A stretch of DNA of 64,000 nt from a bacterium HR33 (GTDB taxonomy: Bacteria; Gemmatimonadota; Gemmatimonadetes; Gemmatimonadales; GWC2-71-9), in NCBI GenBank assembly GCA_002923375.1, contig BEIJ01000001.1, positions 372,001 through 436,000 on the forward strand, written 5' to 3'. Under the pieces are notes generated by a model, which worked only from the letters and a program-made list of their open reading frames with translations, ran no database searches and had not been told where the DNA came from. Positions 26,533 to 34,006 of the stretch are shown here, in pieces. The translations under genes and the position numbers were made by a program. How positions within the stretch are numbered: the first letter of the stretch is position 1; every line of letters starts with the position of its first letter.

Positions 26533-28023
26533 ATGACGCCGCTTGCCGCCGTGGTATTGGTATATCCTCTCCTACTGGTGGGAGCGAGCCTCTGGCGCTC
26601 CCGCGCGGTAAAAAGCCACGAGGATTTCATGGTTGCGGGCCGATCCGTGCCGGTAGCCCTCCTCGTGGCAACCTTGGTCTGCACCTGGATCGGATCCGGC
26701 TCCCTTTTCGGAGGAGCCGGCCTGGCCTACCGCTCGGGACTGGCGGAACTGTGGTTCTCTTTTGGCGGCTGGGTGGGGTTGCTGGTGGCCTTCTTCATAG
26801 CGGGGCGGGTGCGCCGGATAGCCCAATACACCGTCCCCGACCTCTTGGAACAGCGCTACAACGCCACCGCCCGGGTCTTGGGCACGGTCGCCATCATCTT
26901 GGCGTACGTCACCATCGCATCTTACCAATTCCGCGGCGGCGGCTGGATTCTGACGATAGTGACCGACGGAGCCATCTCACCCACCGCGGGAATGCTCATA
27001 ACCGCAGCCACGATCGTAACCTTCACCGCTCTGGCGGGAATGGTGTCCATAGTCACCGTCGACATATTCAACGGGGCCATCATCACCCTGGCCGTGCTCA
27101 CCGCCCTGCCTTACATGGTCTTCCAACTCGGAGGGGTGTCCGAAATCGCAAGCCGGATCCCCCAAGGACACCTGAGCCCGCTGGGGGAACACAACCTGCT
27201 CTGGGCCGTAGGTGTGGCAATGCCCACCTTTCTCCTGATCCTGGGGGAGAGCGGGATGTATCAGAAGTTCTTTTCGGCCAAGAACGAGCGTGCGGCACGC
27301 CAGGCCGTGGTAGGGATGGTGGTCGGCATCATCGTAATCGAGACCTCCCTCGCCCTGCTGGCCATAACCGGGCGCGCCGCCTTCCCCGACCTCGCCGAAC
27401 AGAGCAACATCGTCGGCCGGGCGGCGTCGGAAACCGTGATCCTGCACCTAGCCAGGCACGCCCTGCCCGCCGCCGGAGGAGCGCTCCTGCTGGCCGCCGC
27501 CGTGGCGATCGTCCTCACCACGGGAAACACCTTCCTACTGGTCCCCTCGACCAACGTAAGCCGGGACATCTACCAGCGATTTATCAATCCCTCCGCCACC
27601 GAACGCCAGAAGCTCAGCGTGCAGCGGAGCTTCATCGTGCTCTTCGGAGCCCTGGGTCTGGTACTCCTCACACAGTTCCAGACGGTTCTGTCCATGGCTC
27701 TGTACGCCTACTCCCTGGTCGGAGCAAGTCTCACACCCGCACTGCTCGCAGCCTTCCTCTGGAAAAGGGTGACACCCGAAGGAGGGGTCGCCTGCATCGC
27801 CGGAGGACTGGCGAGTATCGTGGGGATCAGCGTGCTGGACCGCTTGGGCGTGGACTTTACCCTGCGACTCGCAGGGTCGGAATTCGACTTCGCCAGCAGC
27901 GACTATATCGTGATCCCCGCGGTGATCGTCTCGGTAACCCTGCTGGTGACGGTAAGCCTGGTTACACCGCCCTCGCCGGAGGAGAAATGGCGGCCCTTCT
28001 ACCAGGAAGCGCCTGAAACCTAG
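26533..28023 (+). CDS. Sodium:solute symporter family protein
   Basis: 496 residues with about 13 hydrophobic helices, normal for the SSS (TC 2.A.21) family. Characteristic stretches include EDFMVAGRSVPVALLVATLV near the N-terminus, TWIGSGSLFGGAGLAYRSGL, YTVPDLLEQRYNATARVLGT, and the paired helices with ITLAVLTALPYMVFQLGG. Family members couple Na+ entry to uptake of sugars, amino acids, vitamins or acids such as acetate, pantothenate or proline; the substrate is not predictable here. It lies 64 bases after the small basic protein and meets the RemA-like gene stop-to-stop with no gap. Confidence 0.9.
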   Translation: MTPLAAVVLVYPLLLVGASLWRSRAVKSHEDFMVAGRSVPVALLVATLVCTWIGSGSLFGGAGLAYRSGLAELWFSFGGWVGLLVAFFIAGRVRRIAQYTVPDLLEQRYNATARVLGTVAIILAYVTIASYQFRGGGWILTIVTDGAISPTAGMLITAATIVTFTALAGMVSIVTVDIFNGAIITLAVLTALPYMVFQLGGVSEIASRIPQGHLSPLGEHNLLWAVGVAMPTFLLILGESGMYQKFFSAKNERAARQAVVGMVVGIIVIETSLALLAITGRAAFPDLAEQSNIVGRAASETVILHLARHALPAAGGALLLAAAVAIVLTTGNTFLLVPSTNVSRDIYQRFINPSATERQKLSVQRSFIVLFGALGLVLLTQFQTVLSMALYAYSLVGASLTPALLAAFLWKRVTPEGGVACIAGGLASIVGISVLDRLGVDFTLRLAGSEFDFASSDYIVIPAVIVSVTLLVTVSLVTPPSPEEKWRPFYQEAPET

Positions 28024-28434
28024 TCAGGAACCGAACAGGTCGTTCTGCTCGGGAACCGCAGGCAGATTGCTTCTTACCGCCTCGCGCAGGCGGCGGACCC
28101 ACGCTTCCACGTCAAAACGCGCTTCGGTCAGCAACACCCGGCGCAGCACGTCTGGTATCTCCTCCAGCGCATCCACCAGGTCGCTCAGGATCTCACGGGC
28201 CTCTTGGATTTTGAACTGTTCGTCGCTGGCGATCGCCATGTCCTCGAGAATGGCTCGCTCGCTGCGGGATGCGATGATGGGATGGTCCAGCGTCGCGGTG
28301 TACACCTCGGTTCTCCGCCCCGGGCCGCGGTCGTCCTCGATCGGCATCAGGCCCACGATCGCGTCGGACCGCCAGTACTTCCCGTAGCCCAAATGGATCA
28401 TCCGGTCCGGCTTGATCTCCATCGCCACGCTCAA
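28024..28434 (-). CDS. RemA/DUF370-like protein with C-terminal helical extension
   Basis: 136 residues from a TTG start (an ATG 12 bases later, MEIKPDRM, is possible). Residues 14-60 resemble the RemA (DUF370) fold: IHLGYGKYWRSDAIVGLMPIE parallels the family's 'N-I-G-F-G-N-x-V-x-x-x-R-I-V-A-I' opening, then GRRTEVYTATLDHPIIAS parallels the family's 'G-R-R-T-R-A-V-I ... V-I-L-S'. RemA in Bacillus is a DNA-binding regulator of biofilm matrix and osmoprotection genes. The remaining 70 residues are helical and acidic/basic mixed, ending EQNDLFGS, and are absent from Bacillus RemA (about 90 residues). Homology is by eye. It overlaps the coiled-coil gene as TTGA. Confidence 0.6.
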   Translation of the reverse strand: MSVAMEIKPDRMIHLGYGKYWRSDAIVGLMPIEDDRGPGRRTEVYTATLDHPIIASRSERAILEDMAIASDEQFKIQEAREILSDLVDALEEIPDVLRRVLLTEARFDVEAWVRRLREAVRSNLPAVPEQNDLFGS

Positions 28435-28856
28435 CGCCCCATGCGGCGCTTGAGGGCCTCCAGCTGTTCCTGAGCCAGCGCCTCCCGGGCGGCGCGTTCC
28501 ATGCGGTACCTCAAGAGTTCTTCGTCCTCGCTTGCCGCATCGCCCCCCGCCCCAGCCCGCTGCTCCGCCCGGCCGAGCTCCTCGACCATCTCCGACAACT
28601 CCCGCTGGAGGAGAGTGAGCTCCTCGCGCTGCACCCTCAGCTTCCTCTCGAGCAGCGCCACCCTCTCCGAGTGCTTGGCCGCGAAGCGCCGCGCCACCTC
28701 CACCGTCTCCCGATCGCCTATCCCTTCAGCCAGGCGACCCCGCCGCTCGGCGGCCAAAAGCTGCTCCCGCTCCGCAGCAAGAGCCGCCTCGGTAGAGCCC
28801 ACCTCCTGCTCCAACCTCCGAACGGCCGCCCGAGCCTCGAGCACCGCGCTCCGCAT
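28431..28856 (-). CDS. Coiled-coil protein of unknown function
   Basis: 141 residues, almost entirely heptad-like helix: MRSAVLEARAAVRRLEQEVG at the start, a central KHSERVALLERKLRVQREEL segment, and a C-terminal LLRYRMERAAREALAQEQLE. There is no signal peptide or membrane segment. The pattern loosely recalls PspA-like or ZapB-like coiled coils but no family motif is present. It lies between fmdB (60-base gap) and the RemA-like gene (TTGA overlap), so the three probably form an operon. Its role is unknown; a scaffold for the RemA-like protein is only a guess. Confidence 0.65.
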   Translation of the reverse strand: MRSAVLEARAAVRRLEQEVGSTEAALAAEREQLLAAERRGRLAEGIGDRETVEVARRFAAKHSERVALLERKLRVQREELTLLQRELSEMVEELGRAEQRAGAGGDAASEDEELLRYRMERAAREALAQEQLEALKRRMGR

Positions 28857-28915
28857 TTGCGACAGCGCGGCTCCGAGCTCGCCCTCAGAAGCTGCGCCCA
28901 GAGCCGCCCCCTACT

Positions 28916-29080
28916 TCAACTCTTCTTGGCCGTCTTGGCGTAAAAGCTGGTAAACAGCTGCGAGACCTTGGTGGATTTGCACTTGGGACAGGACGGCCGC
29001 CTGCGCCCGTGCTCGGAAATCGATTCCACCCGGGAAAACTTCTTCCCGCACTTCTCGCACCGGTACTCGTAAGTCGGCAT
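28916..29080 (-). CDS. FmdB-family zinc ribbon protein
   Basis: 54 residues beginning at the ATG at 29080 with the invariant MPTYEYRCEKCGKKF of FmdB regulatory proteins; a second Cys pair (CPKCKS) completes a zinc ribbon. Family members are tiny putative transcription factors or assembly factors first noted with formamidase genes. A longer upstream reading frame exists but lacks conservation. It is first in a minus-strand operon driven by a good promoter (29118-29146). The lysine-rich tail TSFYAKTAKKS is typical. Confidence 0.88.
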   Translation of the reverse strand: MPTYEYRCEKCGKKFSRVESISEHGRRRPSCPKCKSTKVSQLFTSFYAKTAKKS

Positions 29081-29117
29081 GTCACCAACCCTCACTGACT
29101 TGACCCTGTGCCAAAAA

Positions 29118-29146
29118 ACGATACCCCGAGCAACAAAACAGGTCAA
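29118..29146 (-). promoter_or_regulatory. Candidate promoter of fmdB operon
   Basis: On the minus strand TTGACC and TATCGT are separated by exactly 17 bases, with the -10 box 37 bases before the fmdB start. It overlaps one arm of an imperfect inverted repeat (CTTGACCCTGT at 29099-29109 and ACAGGTCAAG at 29138-29147) that also places a TTGACC toward the plus-strand gene, so the two divergent promoters may share a regulator. Confidence 0.5.
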
Positions 29147-29193
29147 GCTACCGCTAGGCAGAACCGGCCCACTCAGGCTATGTTTAAAGCGAT

Positions 29194-29709
29194 ATGAACC
29201 GACACCGTCAAAAGCCCCTGGGCATTGCGCTCCTCGGTTGCGCGAGTCTCTTGATCGCCTGCGAGAGCAACCCGGAAAACAGCCCCGCGTGCGGCATCGC
29301 CAGCATAGCCGCCGCCTCGATCGTCCTGCAGTCGATGCAGGACTTGAACAAGTTGGTTACCGATCCTCCGGTCGAGGTCCCCAACCCGCTGCCGGCCCGG
29401 GTGGTGGGCTACGGTACCTCGAGCGCCCTGGTGGCCACCGGGCCCGAAGGTCTGATCCTGGGATACCAGGGCGAAGGATTCCCCAGAGTCCCAGGGTTCG
29501 GGCTGCTTCTGGTGGACGACTCCACGGAAGCGGTACGAGGCGTGCTCGTCTACGAGCCCGAAGGACCTCCCAACTACCCCAAACTAGGCACCATTTCCGG
29601 CAGCGAGTCGACCCTGCCGCTTTACGGCGTGCGGGTGCACTGGCCCTCGGTTAACACACCGCGCTGCCCTCTATTCGCCCCGCTCAAGACCGACGCGCAG
29701 CCTAATTGA
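29194..29709 (+). CDS. Lipoprotein of unknown function
   Basis: 171 residues. The N-terminus MNRHRQKPLGIALLGCASLL runs into a lipobox LLIAC followed by ESNPEN, so it is likely a lipoprotein. The mature part has mixed strands (VVGYGTSSALVATGPEGLI, VRGVLVYEPEGPPNYP) and two further cysteines (PACGI and RCPLF) that could form a disulfide. I recognise no family. It is transcribed divergently from fmdB, from the region with the inverted repeat. It ends 8 bases into the 3' end of the convergent gene at 29702. Confidence 0.65.
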   Translation: MNRHRQKPLGIALLGCASLLIACESNPENSPACGIASIAAASIVLQSMQDLNKLVTDPPVEVPNPLPARVVGYGTSSALVATGPEGLILGYQGEGFPRVPGFGLLLVDDSTEAVRGVLVYEPEGPPNYPKLGTISGSESTLPLYGVRVHWPSVNTPRCPLFAPLKTDAQPN

Positions 29710-30442
29710 TAGTCCTCCGAGAGGGAAAGCGCATCTCGTCTCTGACCTGCCGCATCAGGCGGTCAGGGTTGGAGAAGTTTCTGAAGAAAACGTCATCGGA
29801 AAGACGATTCAGGGCCACGCGGAGAGCCTCGAAGGAATCGGCCGCCCTGGAGTAAATCGGCGCCAAGTTCCACTCCCGCGCCAAGACGTGATCGGCCGCC
29901 AGGCGGAAACCGCGGGCACCCATCTCGTCGTAATAGCTGAAATCCGGCCCCCCGCGGCGCACCATGCGGGCCGTGACATAGTCGGGAAAGACTCCCGCCA
30001 GCCACAGACTGAAGTTCCCCAAATGGGCTCGAAGCAGAAAACCTCTCTTGCCGGAGACCACCTCCAGGTCCGCCACGATGTCCGCTATGTAGTAATAGGT
30101 GGCGTCGTCGGCCGGGGCGATCCGGTAAGCCCTATCCCTCACCGCGAATTCCAAAAGCAAAGCCCCCAGGTAATCGCTGAGTTCGGCGTCATCCACCCCT
30201 ATGGCGCGAAGCGCGTCGCGCACCGCGACGTAGAAAAACAGCGGAGCCGAGGGCGACACCAGACCAGACGCCCGCTTCATCAGATCGAACAGTCCCGGTT
30301 GATCGAGCAGATAATCCCGCCCCCGTTCCGCCGCCATGAATGCGTACTTGCGCCGGAGGCCCTCGTCCCCCTGCGCCAAAAGCTCGACCACGAAAGAGAG
30401 ATCCGCAGCAGTCAAGCGCTCCCTGAGGTTCGCAAGGATCAT
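29702..30442 (-). CDS. Unrecognised 246-residue protein
   Basis: Predicted soluble protein of 246 residues from the ATG at 30442 (MILANLRERLTAADLSFVVE), preceded by a CGGAGG ribosome site; a longer frame from 30568 looks unconserved. It is mainly helical, with aromatic stretches (ATYYYIADIVADLEVVSGK, LGNFSLWLAGVFPDYV) and no membrane segment, zinc motif or nucleotide-binding loop. I could not place it in any family. It is a single minus-strand gene facing the glycosyltransferase operon; the 21-bp tandem repeat at 30506-30547 lies about 65 bases upstream of its start. Confidence 0.6.
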   Translation of the reverse strand: MILANLRERLTAADLSFVVELLAQGDEGLRRKYAFMAAERGRDYLLDQPGLFDLMKRASGLVSPSAPLFFYVAVRDALRAIGVDDAELSDYLGALLLEFAVRDRAYRIAPADDATYYYIADIVADLEVVSGKRGFLLRAHLGNFSLWLAGVFPDYVTARMVRRGGPDFSYYDEMGARGFRLAADHVLAREWNLAPIYSRAADSFEALRVALNRLSDDVFFRNFSNPDRLMRQVRDEMRFPSRRTIN

Positions 30443-30505
30443 AGTCGCTTTAGACCTCCGATGATTCTTACACCGTTCCGAACCCCGCCGATCCCGCTGC
30501 GCCCC

Positions 30506-30547
30506 TAGTGAATTCCAAAATAAGCGTAGTGAGCCCAAAAATAAGCG
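30506..30547. repeat. Two adjacent 21-bp direct repeats, operator-like
   Basis: Copy A (30506-30526) and copy B (30527-30547) share TAGTGA at the start and AAAATAAGCG at the end, differing at four positions in the middle. They abut with no spacer, giving a 21-bp (two helical turns) period. They are more AT-rich than the surroundings and lie between the divergent unrecognised gene and the glycosyltransferase operon, where an operator is plausible. Confidence 0.5.
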
Positions 30548-30573
30548 ACTTCCTGGGTAAGTTGCCAAACGTT

Positions 30574-30590
30574 CCGCTGTTATCCAGCGG
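30574..30590. other. Short perfect hairpin in intergenic region
   Basis: CCGCTG and CAGCGG form a 6-bp stem with a 5-base loop TTATC. It lies 27 bases beyond the 21-bp repeats and 78 bases before the glycosyltransferase start. No T-run follows, so it is not a classical terminator; it may be an operator or chance. Confidence 0.25.
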
Positions 30591-30667
30591 GCAAAGTGAG
30601 TGCCGCCGAAGGGCGGGCTTTACTCCCAGGTGACGGCGCGCACAGATTGCATCGGTTGCGAAGGCTT

Positions 30668-31750
30668 ATGAATGTGATGCTAGTAGATTCCGGGTTCGCC
30701 ATGCGCGGCGGCCAGCTTCAGGTCAAGCGGCTGGCTTCAGGCCTGGTTTCGTTGGGCTACCGGGTCTTCCTTCTGGCTCCGGAGGGTAGCTGGCTTGCCC
30801 GCCGCTCGCCGCCCGGCGCTAGCTTGGTGCCGTGGAGCAGCCGCTCGGATCTGGACTTGAGGGCCGCCCTAAGCTTGGCCATCGCAGCCAAGCGGCGAGG
30901 CGTACCGTTGGTCCACGCCCACGACGCTCGCAGCCACGCCGCGGCCAGATGGGCCCAGCTGTTGGGGTGGCGCGGAACGCTGGTCGTTACCCGGAGGTCC
31001 TGCCGCACTCCCCGCGGCGGGCTCAAATACCGGCGGGGCGTGGCTCGCTACATTGCGATTTCCCGGGCGGTCGAGCAGTCGCTGCGCAGAGCCGGCGTGC
31101 CACGAGACCGGATCGATCTGGTCCCCAGCGGAGTACGCTCAAACCTGCCGCGAGCGGGCGCAGCCGCGAGGAAGATTCTGAGGACGCTGGCGGGGGCGAC
31201 TCAGGCGGAACTGACGATCGTCGCGGCAGGGGCCCTCACTGCAGAGAAGCGGTTCGATGTCTTGACCGAGGCTGCCGCGATAGCCGGGCGGTGGGGCCTC
31301 AAGGCCAGGTGGATCGTCTTCGGCGACGGGCCTCTGCGGCCCGATTTGGAAGAGCGGGCGCGGGCGGCTGGGGCACCGGTACGTTTTGCGGGATTCTTCG
31401 AGAGCGCACCGAGCCTCCTCCAGGCAGCCGACCTGATGGTCCACCCCTCGGAGAGCGAGGGTCTAGGCACGGCGGTCTTGGAGGCTATGGCGGCCGGAGT
31501 CCCGGTGGTAGCCAGCCGGACGGGAGAGCTCCAAAGACTGGTGCCGCGAGCCGGAGGGCTCACGGTAGCGCCCGGCCGCCCCGCCGAGTTGGCCGAAGCG
31601 GTGATCGCACTGCTCTCGGATTCGAACCGGCTCAGCCGGGCAAGACGAGACGGGCCTCGAGTGGCGCGCAGGTTCTCGGTGGAGCGCATGGTTCGAGGAA
31701 CCGTTCGAACCTATAAAAAGGCCCTAGAGATGGCGAAGGAACGCGCTTGA
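30668..31750 (+). CDS. GT4-family glycosyltransferase
   Basis: 360 residues from the ATG at 30668; an in-frame GTG at 30596 is less likely because the fold starts at MNVMLVDSGFAMRGGQLQVK with the usual glycine-rich N-terminal loop. GT-B features: the acceptor-side N-domain, RYIAISRAVEQSLRRAGVP, then the donor domain with FGDGPLRPDLEERARA and the EX7E motif ESEGLGTAVLEAMAAGVPVV. It transfers a sugar from a nucleotide sugar to a glycan or lipid acceptor, probably at the inner membrane face for LPS or exopolysaccharide. Coupled to the GT2 gene by a TTGA overlap. Confidence 0.85.
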   Translation: MNVMLVDSGFAMRGGQLQVKRLASGLVSLGYRVFLLAPEGSWLARRSPPGASLVPWSSRSDLDLRAALSLAIAAKRRGVPLVHAHDARSHAAARWAQLLGWRGTLVVTRRSCRTPRGGLKYRRGVARYIAISRAVEQSLRRAGVPRDRIDLVPSGVRSNLPRAGAAARKILRTLAGATQAELTIVAAGALTAEKRFDVLTEAAAIAGRWGLKARWIVFGDGPLRPDLEERARAAGAPVRFAGFFESAPSLLQAADLMVHPSESEGLGTAVLEAMAAGVPVVASRTGELQRLVPRAGGLTVAPGRPAELAEAVIALLSDSNRLSRARRDGPRVARRFSVERMVRGTVRTYKKALEMAKERA

Positions 31751-32493
31751 TCTACGTTTGCGTGCGGGCTCACAATCACGGCTCCACGGTGGGACTCTTG
31801 CTGTGGAAGGTCCGCCAGGTGTTCGCCTCTTTTCCCCGCGAGTACCATCTGCTGGTGGCGGACGACGGTTCCACCGACGACACGGCCGAGGTGCTGGAGC
31901 TCTACCAGCGGGTATTGCCCCTTACGGTGCTGACCAACCAGCGGCCGCTGGGATATGCAGCCTGTGTTTCCCAGCTGCTGGCTCGCGCCCTGGAGCTTAC
32001 CGACCGCCCCCGGCGCGACTGTGCGGTGACGCTGCTCCCCGACTTTACCGTGGCCCCGGAAGTGCTTCCGGAGCTGATACGGCGCATCGAATCGGGAGCG
32101 GATTTGGTGGTGGGAGAAAGCCCTAACGGTCCCGCCCCGCTGCTGTGGCGGTTGGTGAAGCGATACCAGGGATGGCTGCTGCGGCCCGGGCTGAATGTTC
32201 CCGGGGTCAGGGACTTTCTCTCCGGGTGCTACGCGCTCCGCCTGGCTATCTTGCGGCAGTGGAAAAAGGAACGATCGATGGTGCTGGAAACCTCCGGATG
32301 GTCGGCGAACGCCGAGCTCGTGGCGCGGGCCGCGGCTCACGCGCGACAAATAGTAGCTCTCACCTTGCCGCCGGGAAGAAAACGCAAGCGACCGCCCGCC
32401 ATGGCAAGCTTGGCAGTGGCTATGGACCTGTACCGCGCCGGACGCCGCCTGCGGATCCCCGCGCCCAACGCCGCAGTGAGCAGAGCGTCATGA
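31747..32493 (+). CDS. GT2-family glycosyltransferase
   Basis: 248 residues starting at a TTG in the TTGA overlap. The GT-A fold of family 2 is visible: IYVCVRAHNHGSTVG, then the nucleotide-sugar motif VADDGSTDDTAEV, the PLGYAACVSQLL helix, and LLPDFTVAPEVLPELI where a DxD-like acidic pair would be expected. That site reads LPDF, so metal coordination is uncertain. There are no membrane helices. It follows the GT4 gene and is coupled to the DUF3108 gene by ATGA, so the operon joins sugar transfer with an envelope protein. Confidence 0.8.
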   Translation: MIYVCVRAHNHGSTVGLLLWKVRQVFASFPREYHLLVADDGSTDDTAEVLELYQRVLPLTVLTNQRPLGYAACVSQLLARALELTDRPRRDCAVTLLPDFTVAPEVLPELIRRIESGADLVVGESPNGPAPLLWRLVKRYQGWLLRPGLNVPGVRDFLSGCYALRLAILRQWKKERSMVLETSGWSANAELVARAAAHARQIVALTLPPGRKRKRPPAMASLAVAMDLYRAGRRLRIPAPNAAVSRAS

Positions 32494-33275
32494 ATCCGCT
32501 GCTCCGTACGGCCTTTCTGGGGGCAGCCTGGGCAGCTTCCGCCGGGGTCTTCGAACTCGGCGCTCAAAGTGCATCCGCGGCCGGCCCCCTCAGCCGGCTC
32601 TTCCCCGTAGGAGAGACCCTGGTATACGACGCCCGTTTCGGGTTCATCAACGTAGGAACCGCGGCGATGCAGGTCAGCGGAGTGGACACGATTCGCGGCG
32701 CACCCACCCTCCACGTGACCTTCGTTCTCCAGGGCGGAACTTTCTTCTACCGGCTCAACGATCGCATGGATTCCTGGTTCGGATTGTACGATTTCGCCTC
32801 GCGGCGTTTCGTGCAGGACTTCGACGAGGGCGGCCGCCAGCGCTACGTCGCCTACGAGATCTATCCCGACTCGGGATATTACCGCCTCGCCGGAGCGGAC
32901 ACGGCCATTCCCACGGTCGCGCAGCCGCTGGACGATGCGGCTTTCTTTTACTTTGCCAGAACCGTGCCCTTTGAACCCGGGCGCCGCTTCGAATTCGACC
33001 GCTACTTCCGGCCGGACCGAAATCCGGTGGTACTCGAGGTGATCGGCAGAGACACCATAGATGTACCAGCGGGGCGCTTTCCCACGGTGGTGATCAAGCC
33101 CACTATAAAAGGCCGCGGAATACTGGCCGAAGCGGCAGATCCCAGAATGTGGCTCTCGGACGACGAACGCCGCATAATGGTGCAGCTGAAGACCCGCTTC
33201 CCGTTCGGAACCATCACATTGCGGCTCACGAAAGTGGAACAGCGACGAACTTCGCCTCCGGAGCCCGAGCCATGA
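32490..33275 (+). CDS. DUF3108-like exported protein
   Basis: 261 residues from the ATG in the ATGA overlap, with a signal peptide (MNPLLRTAFLGAAWAASAG). The mature part opens FPVGETLVYDARFGFINVGT, the signature of DUF3108, a beta-rich periplasmic domain, followed by repeats of beta hairpins (MDSWFGLYDFASRRFVQDF, DVPAGRFPTVVIKPTIKGRG). The end, MWLSDDERRIMVQLKTRFPF, is the family's typical closing strand. Function is unknown; DUF3108 proteins accompany lipid/LPS-related genes. It is coupled to the glycosyltransferase before it and the lipoprotein after it. Confidence 0.8.
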   Translation: MNPLLRTAFLGAAWAASAGVFELGAQSASAAGPLSRLFPVGETLVYDARFGFINVGTAAMQVSGVDTIRGAPTLHVTFVLQGGTFFYRLNDRMDSWFGLYDFASRRFVQDFDEGGRQRYVAYEIYPDSGYYRLAGADTAIPTVAQPLDDAAFFYFARTVPFEPGRRFEFDRYFRPDRNPVVLEVIGRDTIDVPAGRFPTVVIKPTIKGRGILAEAADPRMWLSDDERRIMVQLKTRFPFGTITLRLTKVEQRRTSPPEPEP

Positions 33276-33715
33276 ACCGGCTGGCGGCACACGGCGTGCC
33301 CCTTCTGGGATTCGTCTTTGGGGCCTGCGCCTCGGGCGGCGGGGCGGTGCCCGCCGTTCCGGCACCGGTGCTGGAGCACGAGCAGGTGCGTGCCGTGGTT
33401 CAGGAGGCCCTGCAGGCCGACGCCGCGTCGCGCTCTGCAGACACCCTGTACGCCATCGGGGCCTCCGTAGTGGCCGACGGCTTGCCGCGCACCGCTCCCC
33501 CGCGCTTCGCGGGAATTCGCACAGGAGGAAGCGTGATGGTGAGCAACATAGCCCTGGAGATCACTCCGTTTTTGGCCTGGGCTACCGCCGAGTACCGGTG
33601 GCTTACGCCGGAGGGAAGTCTCGGCGCTTTGGGACGGGCGACTTTCGTGCTGGAGCGCCTAGGTGGCCAGTGGCGAATCAAGCACGTTCACTCCAGCGCG
33701 ATTCAGCCGGAATAG
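33272..33715 (+). CDS. NTF2/SnoaL-like lipoprotein
   Basis: 147 residues from the ATG in the ATGA overlap. An N-terminal lipobox VFGAC follows the hydrophobic stretch LAAHGVPLLGF, so it is likely membrane-anchored in the periplasm. The mature part (VQEALQADAASRSADTLYAI ... WRIKHVHSS) follows the cone-shaped NTF2/SnoaL layout of small binding or regulatory domains: an N-terminal helix pair, then strands ending with the GGQWRIKHVHSS strand. It is last of the four-gene envelope operon and abuts the convergent small membrane protein gene. Fold call by pattern; function unknown. Confidence 0.65.
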   Translation: MNRLAAHGVPLLGFVFGACASGGGAVPAVPAPVLEHEQVRAVVQEALQADAASRSADTLYAIGASVVADGLPRTAPPRFAGIRTGGSVMVSNIALEITPFLAWATAEYRWLTPEGSLGALGRATFVLERLGGQWRIKHVHSSAIQPE

Positions 33716-33934
33716 TCAGGCCGCGGTACGGCGCCCGCTGATGACCTCCTTGACGCGGCGCGCGGTCTCGGGGCTGACAGCCTTTAAGATCAGATAGATT
33801 ACAAACCCTATGGCCGCAAGCCACAGCAGGGTCATGAACAGCGAGATCGCAAACCCCAAAAGACCAAAGAGCAATTTCAAAGCGACGTAAGCGATGACCG
33901 CCAGCACCGCAAAGCCCAAAAGTGTGCGCAGCAT
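33716..33934 (-). CDS. Small membrane protein of unknown function
   Basis: 72 residues with two closely spaced membrane helices (about residues 4-30 and 33-52: FAVLAVIAYVALKLLFGLLG, then LWLAAIGFVIYLIL) and a basic tail KAVSPETARRVKEVISGRR. Small two-helix proteins like this are widespread and mostly uncharacterised. A palindromic sequence lies just upstream of the start (33946-33966), which could be an operator. Start ATG 33934 is preceded by GGGAGAAGC. Confidence 0.65.
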   Translation of the reverse strand: MLRTLLGFAVLAVIAYVALKLLFGLLGFAISLFMTLLWLAAIGFVIYLILKAVSPETARRVKEVISGRRTAA

Positions 33935-33945
33935 GAGCTTCTCCC

Positions 33946-33966
33946 GTGATGAGGTACCTCTATCAC
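33946..33966. promoter_or_regulatory. Palindromic element upstream of small membrane protein
   Basis: The arms GTGAT and ATCAC flank a perfect 10-base palindrome GAGGTACCTC, with one extra base on one side. It lies 12 bases before the minus-strand start and 41 bases before thiO, so it could serve either gene. No regulator-binding consensus is recognised. Confidence 0.3.
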
Positions 33967-34006
33967 TACGAACCTACTGCGGGATAAGTTTCTTAACAAC
34001 CGCTCG

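Noticed and set aside
26751-28016. A long Arg/His/Gly-rich frame overlapping the Na+/solute symporter
   Set aside because: Shadow frame with no hydrophobic pattern or motif; the symporter frame is unambiguous.
28501-28953. A 150-residue Ser/Arg-rich frame opposite the coiled-coil gene
   Set aside because: Antisense of a Glu/Ala/Arg coiled coil routinely gives such frames; no start context or motif supports it.
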